A stretch of 64,000 nucleotides of DNA from Asparagopsis taxiformis (GCA_030407315.1 JALQPE010000294.1:1-64000), one strand, 5' to 3'. Counted from the first letter of the stretch, positions 44,629-55,541 are shown. Notes: generated by a model not told the origin, from the letters alone. Numbers and translations are program-made.

Positions 44629-47589
44629 ATGAAGAAGCCAAGCACAAGACCTGGAGCGAAAACTTCCGGGCATGGAAAGGAACTTCGTTCCGGAAGATTT
44701 CAAGACTCAGTTGAAGTTCTATTCGGGGATGTCATGGAAGGATCAATGAATACCCGTGTCGACCCCCGCGGGTGTATACCGCTTACTGCTGTTCGGAATA
44801 TCGTGCGGTCTGGTGTGGAACGAATGAAACTGATATTCACTGGATCGATGAAATATGATTCGGCGTGTGATGGAACAGATGGTGTAGATGGCTTTGTAGC
44901 CGGTTCCGACAATGCCATCGTTGTCGAGCTGACAGGGTCGTTGAAAAGACACGTGCTGGATTTCTTCAAATCCCAAACTGGCTCGGATGGAGAGCTCCTT
45001 AGCGAATCGAAAGCGAAAGAGAAAGTAGAAAGCCGCTCTGTCTGGTACGGTGTCGTCGACGGGATGCACAGACTTACGGCAATACAAGAGCTGATGCAAG
45101 AAATACCAGAAAGGTGGGACTCGTTCTTATGGCCAGTCACAATTCTTGATGGGGGGCAGTCTATTCATGTACTGAAGCAGCTCGGGAGACACCAGAATCG
45201 AAAGCATAACTCGAACTTTTACATCGAAACCACTTTCTATGATATGCTTCATGGCATGAAGGAGGAGGCTGAGAGATTACAGAGCATGTCATCCCGGAAA
45301 CCCTCGGCCAAGCAAGTAGCAGCAGCATACGACGGCTCCACACACTTGAAGGACAATACCATCAGACAAACTGCTGCCACTGCTCTTCGACTACCCGACA
45401 GGGTGGTGGATGAGATCGGTTTGATAATGAATTCAGAGTTCCCTGATCTTGTAGGATCCATTGCTGGTACCAAAGACGTTCGTCGAGGAGGTGATTCAAA
45501 GATATCTACAGTGGAAACCAGAGTATATCGGAACTTTATTAACATTACTTCCCTGAAGTCGGCGACGAAGTTTATGAACGCTTCTGGACCAGATGCTGAG
45601 GAAATTCAAGTTTGCACATTGTATAGAATGCGAGATCTTTCCAAATTGAACAAGTTTAAACCGATTTCATACAAGATAACAGTACAGCAGTTCGAACTCA
45701 CGTGTGCAGCAATGAAAGAGGCTCGCAAATTTGAAAGTCTACATGAAGATAGTACATGGCCTCCTGAAATGGAGGCAACGAAAAAAAACTTGCTTCGCAC
45801 TACAAAGTTTGATTCCGAAGTCACAGAAAACCTCGGCAATGACCATGACGTTCTGAATTCACTCCTGAACCAGTACAGGAAAGTTTGTCCACAGATAGCC
45901 CCCTTGAAAGAGAAGAAATATGCCGAAAGTCGAAACAAAGAACCGGACCAGGATTCTAAAGAGAAGGAGACCGATTTTCGGCAAGATGAAAGGACATCCG
46001 GAGATCCCGACCCTAATTCCCGCGTGGGAGACGATGTTGACCTGATCCACGGTCCACCCCCGTGCGAAGTGCAGGAATTAAATAAGCAGGAAAATGTTGG
46101 AGAAGAGCCTAAGTTCAGTCAGGTTACTACTGGCTCTGTCCAAGACGCAGTCGGAATGGGTACTGAAGCAAAAAAAAGTTCGAAAAATGGGTCAGCACCG
46201 AAAACACTGGAGAAAGTTGCAGAAACTCAAAGTGTCAACTCTGAGAGACTGAACCTACGCGCAAAGCGAAACTCCCTTGGGGCTGGCAAACATGACAACA
46301 TTGAATACGTATCCGAAATGAAGATAACCTGCCACCAGATGAAATGGCAAGAGTTCGATAAGGAGTTCTGGACAGATGAAAAACCACTTCTAGATATGAT
46401 GCTAACTGATCCTCCGTACGGTACACCTAGATCCAGATCGCTTCGTAATTCACCTTACGATAACTTTATTTCCGACAAAGATATCAAGGATCTATGCCAG
46501 TTTTCAAGAAGGGTTTTGAAGCCTGGGGGCTGGTTCTTCTGTTTCGTTTCTGTTCGGAACTTTCCCCTCCTCACTGATGAGCTCCGAAATGCAGGCTTTG
46601 AATGTCCGGACTACCCTTTTGTTATTATGAAGGATACGAGTACTATTCAGCACCACCGAGGCGATACGTTTCCACAGAATGCTTGTGAATTTGCCGCTTT
46701 CGCAAGAGCTCCGGGAATCCGAACAGATGGGTTCAAACCTGACCTTCGTAGCCCGTACCACTTCATCTCAACTGACACGAAACGAAAGTTCGCTGCAATT
46801 GCTGGAGTTCCTGTTCCGAAGGACAAGCTCCTCACTCCAGGAACAAAGTCACCAGTTCTGACAGAAGAAAAGAATATCAGTTTGCTTTCGGAAGTAATCA
46901 ATACCTTCTGTCCGGAACGTGGTTCTGTCATCGATGCTTACGGGGGTACATTAACAACCGCCATTGCAGCCATGAGAACTGCTCGTTCGTGCGTGATAAT
47001 TGAGGCCAGTGCCAACACTTTTCGTTTAGCGTACGAGAGACTCCGTTCTGTAGCTGAAATATTATACAACCAAGAAATCAAGCCTATTCGAAGGTCTAAG
47101 AGGCGGAAAACAGGAGAATGCGTGGAGGACACTATACGCTCTTCCCAGGAATCTGTTCCCAACCAGGAATTGGGTTCTGGTCTCGACAAAGAAGGATTTC
47201 AGGAACGGAAGGACGACAGAAATTGCCAAGCGGAAAGTGAGCATGATGATTGGCCAGATCACATATTCCGAGGCGGGGATATTGTCAATTTGTGCTTATC
47301 TGGGAAAACAGTGGGAGAAGCAACTTTGCTTCGTCCATTGTCTACTGGTGATCGATTTCAAACTACTATTCACAATATCCCCCTTTCTAGATTCGCAAAG
47401 AAGGGAGAGAAACTCGTTTCGTGCTACAAATTCGAACTGAGAGAGGGTTCCGGAGACCGAACCTATCCTTACTGTTACGGTGGTGTGGAGCCCCCTCCGG
47501 AAACGTTGAAGGGACTGCTTGGAATATTCGCTTGGGATATTTTCAGCATGGAACCGAAACGCAGTCAAAGTTTTCCCGAGTCGAAATAG
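44629..47589 (+). CDS. ParB-like domain fused to beta-class DNA amino-methyltransferase
   Basis: This is an intact 986-aa protein. Residues about 25-260 form a ParB/Srx-like domain with VVDGMHRLTAIQEL (Asp144, His147, Arg148) and a helical DNA-binding-like continuation (KPSAKQVAAAYDG). A charged linker (about 430-560) follows, then a methyltransferase with TDPPYG (593-598) and VLKPGGWFFCFVSVRNFPLL. The SAM site IDAYGGTLTTAIAAMR (768-783) comes last. DPPY before the SAM motif is the beta-class order, so the enzyme should methylate N6 of adenine or N4 of cytosine; which one is not decidable here. A basic cluster RRSKRRKTG (about 820-829) looks like a nuclear signal. ParB-methyltransferase fusions are typical of phages and bacterial mobile DNA, so horizontal origin is likely. 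It lies 267 bp upstream of, and on the same strand as, the DUF7869-type gene. Confidence 0.85.
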   Translation: MKKPSTRPGAKTSGHGKELRSGRFQDSVEVLFGDVMEGSMNTRVDPRGCIPLTAVRNIVRSGVERMKLIFTGSMKYDSACDGTDGVDGFVAGSDNAIVVELTGSLKRHVLDFFKSQTGSDGELLSESKAKEKVESRSVWYGVVDGMHRLTAIQELMQEIPERWDSFLWPVTILDGGQSIHVLKQLGRHQNRKHNSNFYIETTFYDMLHGMKEEAERLQSMSSRKPSAKQVAAAYDGSTHLKDNTIRQTAATALRLPDRVVDEIGLIMNSEFPDLVGSIAGTKDVRRGGDSKISTVETRVYRNFINITSLKSATKFMNASGPDAEEIQVCTLYRMRDLSKLNKFKPISYKITVQQFELTCAAMKEARKFESLHEDSTWPPEMEATKKNLLRTTKFDSEVTENLGNDHDVLNSLLNQYRKVCPQIAPLKEKKYAESRNKEPDQDSKEKETDFRQDERTSGDPDPNSRVGDDVDLIHGPPPCEVQELNKQENVGEEPKFSQVTTGSVQDAVGMGTEAKKSSKNGSAPKTLEKVAETQSVNSERLNLRAKRNSLGAGKHDNIEYVSEMKITCHQMKWQEFDKEFWTDEKPLLDMMLTDPPYGTPRSRSLRNSPYDNFISDKDIKDLCQFSRRVLKPGGWFFCFVSVRNFPLLTDELRNAGFECPDYPFVIMKDTSTIQHHRGDTFPQNACEFAAFARAPGIRTDGFKPDLRSPYHFISTDTKRKFAAIAGVPVPKDKLLTPGTKSPVLTEEKNISLLSEVINTFCPERGSVIDAYGGTLTTAIAAMRTARSCVIIEASANTFRLAYERLRSVAEILYNQEIKPIRRSKRRKTGECVEDTIRSSQESVPNQELGSGLDKEGFQERKDDRNCQAESEHDDWPDHIFRGGDIVNLCLSGKTVGEATLLRPLSTGDRFQTTIHNIPLSRFAKKGEKLVSCYKFELREGSGDRTYPYCYGGVEPPPETLKGLLGIFAWDIFSMEPKRSQSFPESK

Positions 47590-47856
47590 TATTCCATCGA
47601 TATCCAGACACTTTGTCAATGACAAATCATTTTTCATGATCTATTGGTGCTAGTTAATCCGGATTAGAGGAACCAGATTTCATTATTTGGTTCCGGCGGC
47701 GGATACTGACCGTCGCTGCCCGTTAGTATCATGAGAAATCGAGCTGAAGTCCACTGAGTCATTTTGCAGAAATCCATTTGTTTCCATTTCTATTACCTCA
47801 AGCTTCCATCAAAGCCACTCCGCAGTCACCGAAACAAATCTGATCGTTTCCCCACC

Positions 47857-50358
47857 ATGAATCACTTTCGGCCGCCACTTCAATTCCGTTCCCAATTGCA
47901 GTCGAGTGAAGAGCAGTCGAGTGAAGAACATATGTTGCGCTCGTTATCTTCTCGTCACGTGAGCGATACATCTCCATGTGGTACTCCTTTCATCGAGTAT
48001 CAAAGCACAGGAAGCATCTCATGGTACAACGCTGTTCTCTCGAGACCTGGTTCTGGTCCCGGCAACGGCACGCAGAATAACACTGCACACAGTCACTCCG
48101 AGGAGAGTTCCGATTTTGGTAACGAAACAAATAACATTTCAACCTCGCCCATCTCCAAGCCTGTAACAAAACTGAAGAGGCCATTTTCTAGACTTCGAAA
48201 TGGAGAATGCGCTACTTCTGATCACATAGCAGCTGTTCCGTCTCAATCTACGATGAGTACAATGCGGCAGAAGAGAAAAAAATTCATCAACTCTCTCTCA
48301 GCTATGGACATTCGCAAAAAAACGTGTTGTGAGAAGAGGTGCTTCTGGAAAACCGATATCGTATTCTTGCGCCACGAAGCAGGAAGAGTCCTTCTATGGA
48401 ACAGGGAAGAACGGCGGAAATATTTACTGAGCATGCTACAGGCCAACAAGAAAGTGTACTATTTCTCAGGAAGGCCCGTTTGTTATCGCTTCCTCGAGTA
48501 TTCCTTCAAGTTTTCGCGACATCTCCAGAGCTCAGTTAAAAAATCTGCTGAAGAAGGAACCTCAGTCTTGTTCAAAGGTGCGAGAAGAGATGCTGCTTCA
48601 CCACAGAGGGATGCAATCATCTGTTTCCTCGACCGTTTAGCATCTTCTACTGCCGATGATATGCCAGACAGAGCAGAGAAACACCTACCTCTCTTTCAGA
48701 AGAGACCTGTATACGAAATGTTTTGTGATCAGTACGACGTTCTTTATCCCGGAAAGGCATTTCCCACTTTGAGTTACTTTTACACAACTTGGAAAAAGTA
48801 CTGCAGTCATATCAAGGTCAGGAGAATCCACAGATTTATGAAATGTTCAGAGTGTGAATACCTACGGGATCATCTGGAAAGGATCGGAACTGATTCTTCT
48901 CGCACTGCACCACTTCTTGAGCGCCGTAAACTGCATATTGAAATGGTATCACGGGAGCGAAGGGAGTACCAGAAGAAGTGTGAGCAGGCGGCGCTATTTC
49001 CATCAAGATTCACATCATTGATTGTCGACGGGGCTGACCAGTCCAGCTACGGCCTACCTCATTTCATTGTCAATACGAAAGCAACCGTGGGCCATAGCTT
49101 GAAAGTGAAATTAATAGGCGTTCTCGAGCATGGAGTTCAGAAGCACCTTTCGCTCTACACGATGACTGCTGAGTTCGAATCCGGCGCTAACCACATAATT
49201 GAGGCGCTACACAGGACTCTTACAAGGAAAGCTATGGGATCAAAACTGCAAGGGACACTATTCGTGCAAGTTGATAATTGCACAAGAGAGAACAAGAATA
49301 GGTTTCTGTTCTGCTATCTGGAGTGCCTTGTCGCATGGGGTGTTTTCCTTGAAGTTCAAGTTTCGTTCCTACCAATTGGGCACACTCATGCTGACATTGA
49401 CCAAGCGTTCAGTTGCACCTCGCGGAGGTTGCATTGCTATAATGCAGCTACCATGGACGATCTAATTGGGGAGCTACGGCTTTCTTACACACCGGAGCCA
49501 TCTGTTTGTCGTATGAATCACGTCGCAAATTTCTCTGGCCTTTGCATGAACGAAAATTCGATTGGAAAGGTACATGCATTTTCAAAGTACAGGTACTTCA
49601 AGTTTTTCCGCTCTGAAAGTTCGGATCGTCGTACTGGCTGGTACAACACGGCATGTAACGTCAAGCTCTCCTGCGACGATGAATGGGAGCCCCTCCCAAC
49701 AATCACACTGGGTCTAAAGGGCTTCACATTGGTACCACCGGATCTCAAAGTAGTTCCTCCCACAGTGTTGAAAAGTCCGCCGGATCGAGACGAAGTCATG
49801 TTAAGACTTCGAGCAGAGGAAACCAGAGTTAATAGTACTTCAAAGATGATGCAATTGCATGCATTGATTGAACAGGTATATTCGAATAGGGATGACCCTT
49901 TTCACTGGAACCTACATGAGTGCTTCGAGCTGAACGGAGTGTACCGCAATCAAGTTTCGAATAGATTGGTTCTACATGAGGAGGACGAAATTTCGAACGC
50001 ATGTTCGGCTCCGTTGACTGACCTCCCTTATTCTGTAAATCGCTTTGTATCCGTAAACGGAGAAGGTTGTACAACCGATATGCCGTTTTGGTTGGGGCAG
50101 ATAAAAGCTTGTGAGGAAAACGGTGAAGGGGTTATCAAAAGATTATCAGTTCGGTGGTACGAGGTCTACGATAAGGGGAATGTATGGACCGGGAAGTATC
50201 GCCCTGCAGTGATACGAAAGCGTAATAGGGCGGTACCATGGGAGAGTACTATTTCAGTCGACACCGTCATTGCTGAATTCGCGTCACTCACGAACAAAAG
50301 AATTAGAGTAGGAGTAGAAAAAGAAATCCGAGCTGGGCTAGCATCAATGCTGAGGTAA
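47857..50358 (+). CDS. DUF7869-type RNase H-fold protein, putative transposase
   Basis: I prefer ATG 47857 (CCCACCATGAATC, good context) over the in-frame ATG at 47764. In order there is a Ser-rich N-terminus and a CCEKRCFW...GRPVCYRFLEY region. A zinc-like CSECEYLRDHL follows. The core has SLIVDGADQSSYGLPHF (Asp422 counted from 47764), LFVQVDNCTRENKNRFLF (Asp504) and FLPIGHTHADIDQAFS (His540, His542, Asp544, Asp546). The spacing of acidic residues suits an RNase H-like nuclease. DUF7869 proteins are known in many marine eukaryotes without assigned function. The C-terminal about 100 residues (FWLGQIKACEENGEGVIK, LSVRWYEV, KYRPAVIRKR) match the short protein at 42282-43304. Position inside matched TIRs makes it the best transposase candidate of the element. 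Confidence 0.7.
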   Translation: MNHFRPPLQFRSQLQSSEEQSSEEHMLRSLSSRHVSDTSPCGTPFIEYQSTGSISWYNAVLSRPGSGPGNGTQNNTAHSHSEESSDFGNETNNISTSPISKPVTKLKRPFSRLRNGECATSDHIAAVPSQSTMSTMRQKRKKFINSLSAMDIRKKTCCEKRCFWKTDIVFLRHEAGRVLLWNREERRKYLLSMLQANKKVYYFSGRPVCYRFLEYSFKFSRHLQSSVKKSAEEGTSVLFKGARRDAASPQRDAIICFLDRLASSTADDMPDRAEKHLPLFQKRPVYEMFCDQYDVLYPGKAFPTLSYFYTTWKKYCSHIKVRRIHRFMKCSECEYLRDHLERIGTDSSRTAPLLERRKLHIEMVSRERREYQKKCEQAALFPSRFTSLIVDGADQSSYGLPHFIVNTKATVGHSLKVKLIGVLEHGVQKHLSLYTMTAEFESGANHIIEALHRTLTRKAMGSKLQGTLFVQVDNCTRENKNRFLFCYLECLVAWGVFLEVQVSFLPIGHTHADIDQAFSCTSRRLHCYNAATMDDLIGELRLSYTPEPSVCRMNHVANFSGLCMNENSIGKVHAFSKYRYFKFFRSESSDRRTGWYNTACNVKLSCDDEWEPLPTITLGLKGFTLVPPDLKVVPPTVLKSPPDRDEVMLRLRAEETRVNSTSKMMQLHALIEQVYSNRDDPFHWNLHECFELNGVYRNQVSNRLVLHEEDEISNACSAPLTDLPYSVNRFVSVNGEGCTTDMPFWLGQIKACEENGEGVIKRLSVRWYEVYDKGNVWTGKYRPAVIRKRNRAVPWESTISVDTVIAEFASLTNKRIRVGVEKEIRAGLASMLR

Positions 50359-50450
50359 CCACTAAGACAAAATAAAATTCAATCAACTTGACATAGCTTC
50401 AATCAATATGACACTTGTCATATCCCCTATTCAATCATTATGAAAAAACC

Positions 50451-50497
50451 CGATTCTGATTTCGAAAGTACGTTCTGTACAGACAAAAACCAGTGTT
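50451..50497 (-). repeat. right TIR of the 13.5-kb element
   Basis: It is the inverted match of 36988-37034, followed by TTCA at 50498-50501 as the target duplication. Confidence 0.9.
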
Positions 50498-50501
50498 TTC
50501 A

Positions 50502-51109
50502 TAATGTAGAGGTACTGTCTGGGGATTTGAACGCAGTGTTGTTGGGTATGTAACCGATTGCACTCAGTGCTTTCGTTACAACTACGAAATATCAGGCTTC
50601 AAGATGTTGTAAGTGGTGGTCATGTAATCTTAGCACACATCACACCTGATCTGGTGTGCAGCGGGTTTACCGGGAGTTTGATCTCTACGGACCAGCTAGG
50701 ATAGATCCGGGGGCGGGAGAACGAAGTCTATCTGAGGTTGCCATTAAAAAGTTCTGAGTCGGATGAAGAGATTCTCATGGTAAAAAAACCATGTAATTGT
50801 TAATGTCAACATTGGTGTGGCTACTCCAATTGTTGAACTGGCACTGTTTTGATGATTCTGTTTTTTACATCTGCAATCGAGTATCGATATTGACATCGAT
50901 ATTCTTCCTGCATTTGGATATATTTGTTGTATTGTTCTATGACGTGTCCTCAGTGTGTACATTATACGATTGATTGCTTTGGCTGGAAGGCAACAGTGCA
51001 TGTCGTAGTATAGGTTGCAGAGATAGATGGTGTAGCTTGATTGACGATGACGAAGAAGATCGGACGACACAACAAACGAAGAAGATAAACTATTCATTAT
51101 TCTTTCCAC
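50502..51109. other. 0.6 kb without a gene; may include 5' LTR of the GalEa-like copia
   Basis: No coding sequence is recognised. The 5' LTR of the downstream copia should lie here, but its partner is outside the window, so I cannot delimit it. GTTATGGGCTCC at about 51143 resembles the half-tRNA primer site of copia elements but overlaps the presumed gag start. Confidence 0.35.
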
Positions 51110-51838
51110 TTGGTACCACCAAATTACAATCATACCTTTATTGTTATGGGCTCCAACGCTACCCTTCCGTCCCGCCCGAAGTTTTCGTGGGATGTTCGGT
51201 CTGTCCCATGGACTGATGGAAAAGGTGATCAATCACAGTATGCAGGTGCTGTTGCACTATGGCAACTTTTTCACAATGGCCTGCCGAAGAATAACTCCAA
51301 TAAGATTCCGTTGAACTTACAAGGAATCATGCTGAAGTCTCAGCTTTTTGGTAGGGCGTTTGATTTTTGTCGACATGTATCGGATGATGTTATCCAGTCT
51401 GATGATGGTGTGGATGCTATCGTTGATGCAATCCACAAAAGAGATCCATTGGCTGTTATTGGTGATGTTTATCAAGATTTCTTGGATGTTTTGAATGTTA
51501 AACGTGGTGAAAAGGAAAGCTTCAAGAATTATGAAGCACGTTTTGATGCTCATGTGAAGAAGTTTAATTCTCATGCGGACTCTGCGCGACCTCCTGATGC
51601 GTTAGTTGCGTTTATTATGCTTGCTAATGATAAAGTGGATAGCGCTGAGCGATCGCTCAACTCGAGTTTCTGTGCTTGCTTCTGCTTCTCGCACAGAAGG
51701 CCTTACTTCCAAGTCTTCAACAGCAGACTTTTTGCAAGCTGTGTCTTACAGTTCGGTTGCGTCTGTAATCAGGCAATGTGATAAACCGGCTGGCTCTTCT
51801 TCTAGTGACAATGGAACACTTGTTGCTAATTATGTTTC

Positions 51839-52326
51839 TGTTGACTCACTGAGAATGGGCCTGGTAGGCCTAATTCCGTGAGAAAACTTTGACCCTCGAT
51901 TTCTCTATGAAGGAGTGGTCTGAGCGCTCTGAAACCTATCTCATCGTATTCAGCGTGCCCGAATTAGTCGGGTAGCAACTTCTCCGGGGCTCCTACGACA
52001 CTCCATTACGGAGTAACTGGCCTCTGAAGTTTCAATTTGTTTGTCATAGTTTCAATTAGTAATTAGAAATGCCAAGATGGGTTGCCATCATGGCAGAGGG
52101 AAAATGTTATGATAAGTGTACACGTGTGGATGATATGATAGAGAAGCCCACGTGTACCAGATTGGCAGCGGGTGCTTGCTAGGACAGACTGTCAGTGACA
52201 GTCTGTCTGGAGCAGCCTTGAACAGGCTGTCCTTAGCACCGCCGGCGCACCTCGGCGAGAATACAAATTATGTAGTGAGCTCGCAGATTCAGTAAACGCT
52301 CGGTAAGCGACCAAACTTTATCAACA
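51839..52326 (+). mobile_element. solo LTR (488 bp) of the copia family at 28849-35271
   Basis: TGTTGACTC...CAACA, full-length and apparently near-identical to the two LTRs above, in opposite orientation within the window. It is flanked by GTTTC at 51834-51838 and 52327-52331. It interrupts gag of the GalEa-like element. Confidence 0.95.
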
Positions 52327-54278
52327 GTTTCTACATCGCGGCGCAAACAGCCTAAGTACAGAAAATCTAAGCTTAGCCCGGAAGATTTTGCAGCTCTTAA
52401 AGCTAGAAGTAGGTGCCGCAAATGCCATATGATTGGTCATGGGGATTCTGACCATAACGCGGACGGCACTTACACACCGAGAAAAAACAATGAACGGTCT
52501 CCTACTTCTCATGGTGGTTTATAGAAGTCTGTCACATTTAATATGGTACAGTTGGGCAAAACGGAGATGCTATCTGGTGGATACATTGGTCCTCTTGTGG
52601 ATGATGGAGCACGCTACAGTGGTATTGGTGAGGATGAGTTCAAGATGCTCCAGCCACTAATCCTCCCTGAATGGTCTGGGAAGTATGACCCATTACCAGA
52701 TAAGATTAGTGATCGACCCTATTGGCAATATGGCACTGGCCAACATTCAAGCCAGTTGCGTCGTATTATTGGATCGGTATCACTGACGGCAAAGTCTGAT
52801 AATGGTAACGCAGTAATCATACGACATATGGTCATCTAAGGTTCCTCTCAGTGGATCATAGGCAGAAATGTTACTCGCAATTGCAACATTGTTCACCCTG
52901 GAACTAATGTATTACAGCTTCCAGTTGAAGATGGATGCCTTACACCTGACTCAATTACTATGATTGACCATGATTTTCACAGCTATTTGTCTTATGAAAT
53001 GTTCCTTGATAACGATGTATACTGATCTAAGGATGTTGAAAGAGCTATTTTTTGTGCTACTGCACAGATTAATGGTTGTGATTCAAGCCTGATGTGGCCT
53101 GATAAGAAGAAGATTATTGATAAGGTCCACCATCATATTTGTGGGCACTCTTCCTACACTGATATTAAGATATTACTTCAACGTAATAATATATGGGATT
53201 CCGATGTACAGAAATATCTGAGCTCTGTTCTTTAGACGTGCTCCAGTTGTAACACTACAAGCACACCTGATCGGACTAGGAAAGTGTCTTTAAGTTCTCT
53301 ATCCCGAGAGTTTAATCAAGTTGTGTGTATTGACCACTTCTTTGTGGATGAGCTCAAAATATTTCATGTCATGGATTCAGTAACCCGGTATTCTGTTGGT
53401 ACAGTTGTGTCTGATACCTCGATGATGGCAGCCATTACGGCTTTTCAGATGCTTTGGATTACTCCTTTTTGGACGCTGGATACTATTGTATGTGATGCTG
53501 CATTCAAGAATAAGACATTCACGGACTATCTTCATCGGAATGGTATCACGTCGCGTATATTCCCGCCTCGCCGTCACAATAAGAATGTGATTGAATCTAA
53601 ACATCGCTTTATTCGGGATTTGTATTTGCGACTTAAATCTGATGTAGATACTTCTAATAACCTCACGATCATGCTGCTTATTCAAAGAGCTATTCGAATC
53701 TCCAATGATTTATATGGTAATGGTTTCATGTCTGCCAATGAAATGGCAAAAGGTTTTACACGACCTGTGTGTGATGGAAAATTTCCTTCAGAAATCCCTG
53801 ATGATTTCACTGACGCACACAATGCATTGTTGGCAAAGCGAAAGCTTACACTAATACTACGTTCGAAGGCCATCAGTGAAGTACCTATTAGTGTTAGTGA
53901 TCTTGTTGAAATACGCATCAAGCGTAATAATGAGAAGAGAGGCAAATGGACAGCTGCAAAAACTGTTCTTACGATCATGCCTCCAGAACAGTGACTGTTC
54001 CTGGTAAAAGTGGTCGGACAATTTCAGCTTCTACTGAGGATGTTAGACCTGCACTGTCTGAAAGCTCTCTGGCTACTGCTATTCAAGAATCAATTGATTA
54101 TATGGATTCTGCGCTCAGCGAAGCTATTTCTGACATGACAGATGGTGACTCAAATCATGATTTGCAGATCGATTCAGTCAGCAATGATGGAATTGATGTA
54201 AACTGCAACCCAGTTGACATTGGTCATGATTTCGATAGTGAACATATTAATTCTACATATGAAGTACCTCATGTAGGT

Positions 54279-54435
54279 CAGGTCATCGAGGTTTATTTGC
54301 CAGATGACAACCAATACTATCGTGGTACAATATCAGAGTATTCTCCTGATACACTGAAGTATACAGTTCTTTATGATGATGGTGATGTTGAAAAGCTAAA
54401 ACTACAATGTGAGACATGGCGTACTGTATCTGTCT
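54279..54435 (+). other. Tudor/PWWP-like domain between integrase and reverse transcriptase
   Basis: The reading VIEVYLPDDNQYYRGTISEY, then SPDTLKYTVLYDDGDVEKLK, has the beta-barrel pattern of Tudor-type modules (W/Y-Y-G-x-V and Y-x-D-G-D). A histone- or methyl-mark-reading module next to integrase would suggest targeted integration, as chromodomains do in some Ty3 elements. That function is inference. Confidence 0.5.
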
Positions 54436-55356
54436 CTGATGATACACCACATCATTCTACAGCACAAATTAATTTGAAGTGCAATGGAATTGAGCTGCAA
54501 CCTGGTACTGAGTTGTGCAGTACTAAGAAAGAGGATATATATTTATACCTATGAATAATTTCGCAGTAAGGAATTCATGTTTCATCAAGCTCAATCGCTT
54601 CCGTCATATGTTCTTCAGAATGCTTACATGAAGGAGGAAAAGTCATTCAAGGAAACCGTACAGGTTATTCATGTATCTAAGGTTCCTAAGCATGCAAACA
54701 TTATTGCAAGTCATGTTCTATATAAGGTCAAAGTGCTAGACGATGGTGGAATGCTTGTGAAAGCACGCATCGCTCCACACGGCAACAAAGATGCTGAGAA
54801 GTCTATGCTCAAGACTGATTCACAGACATGTCCGCCGGTTGGAATACGAATTTTACTCTCTATCTGTGTTTTACAAAAGTGGACACTTGCTAGGATTGAT
54901 GTCAAGTCTGCTTTCCTTTAAACAGGTTCTTCACTAAGGGATGTATATGTGATCCCGCCACGCGAATGTTCAAATCGTTCATTTTATTGGCTGTTATTAA
55001 CCGCAGCTTATGGATTGGTTAACTCTAATGCCAAATGGCAGTACCATAGTGACTCTTTTATGAAATCACTTGGCTTCTATCAACTAATCTATGTGCCTCA
55101 AATATTTTATATATCGGAGGATGGGAGTTTACAGATACTTGCTGTCAAGATTGTGGATGATATATTGCTGGCCGGACCGTTACCGCGCCTGCGTTCATTT
55201 GTTGATCGAATTGGAAACAAATACAAACTTGGAACTACGTCTGTGTTTTCGGAAGTGGACGCGGACGTCCAGTCTCTCCAGTACGGGTCCTAGTCGGCCC
55301 CGAGATTTACTAGAACAAATGAACGTCCGCGTCCAAAAAAAATAAAATTTTTTTGG

Positions 55357-55541
55357 ATGCGGACGTCCACTTTCTCTAGTACATATGGCGGAATACTAGG
55401 GCCCGACATCCACTTTCTCTAGTACGTTTGGCGGAATACTAGGACCCGACATCCACTTTCTCTAGTACATATGGCGGAATACTAGGACCCGACATCCACT
55501 TTCTCTAGTACATATGGCGGAATACTAGGACCCGACATCCA
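55357..55541 (+). repeat. 43-bp tandem repeat (element B subterminal)
   Basis: Units start at 55369, 55412, 55455 and 55498, the same unit and period as element A 14284-14468. Confidence 0.9.

Larger units (their letters stand above)
36988..50497. mobile_element. 13.5-kb TIR transposon with DUF7869-type transposase, ParB-methyltransferase and captured gene fragments
   Basis: The ends are inverted copies over about 47 bp with two mismatches. Both begin AACACTGGTTTTTGTC and include CTGTACAG and TACTTTCGAAA. TTCA (or TTTCA) flanks both sides (36984-36987 and 50498-50501). A subterminal GTTGATTGAATT motif is shared near 37065 and, inverted, near 50383. The right half carries three intact frames (42282-43304 minus; 44629-47589 and 47857-50358 plus). 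The left half carries several partial host genes on both strands. The intact genes, matching termini and target duplication suggest a recent, possibly autonomous element. Confidence 0.85.
51146..55235 (+). pseudogene. GalEa-like Ty1/copia gag-pol, decayed and truncated by element B
   Basis: Gag starts MGSNATLPSRPKFSWDV and is split by a solo LTR at 51839. A zinc knuckle-like CRKCHMIGHGDSDHN and a protease site VDDGARYSGIG follow, each in its own open stretch. The GAG-pre-integrase HHCC region (KVHHHICGHSS...CSSC, about 53125-53250) contains a TAG. Integrase has Asp in CIDHFFVDELK, Asp in IVCDAAFKN and Glu in NVIESKHRF. A Tudor-like domain follows (54279-54435). Reverse transcriptase has LARIDVKSAFL, a stop, then AAYGLVNSNAKWQ and IVDDILLAG, and ends at the element B junction. 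The AAYGLVN/AKWQ and VPQIF signatures recall the GalEa clade of marine animals and red algae. Confidence 0.75.
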
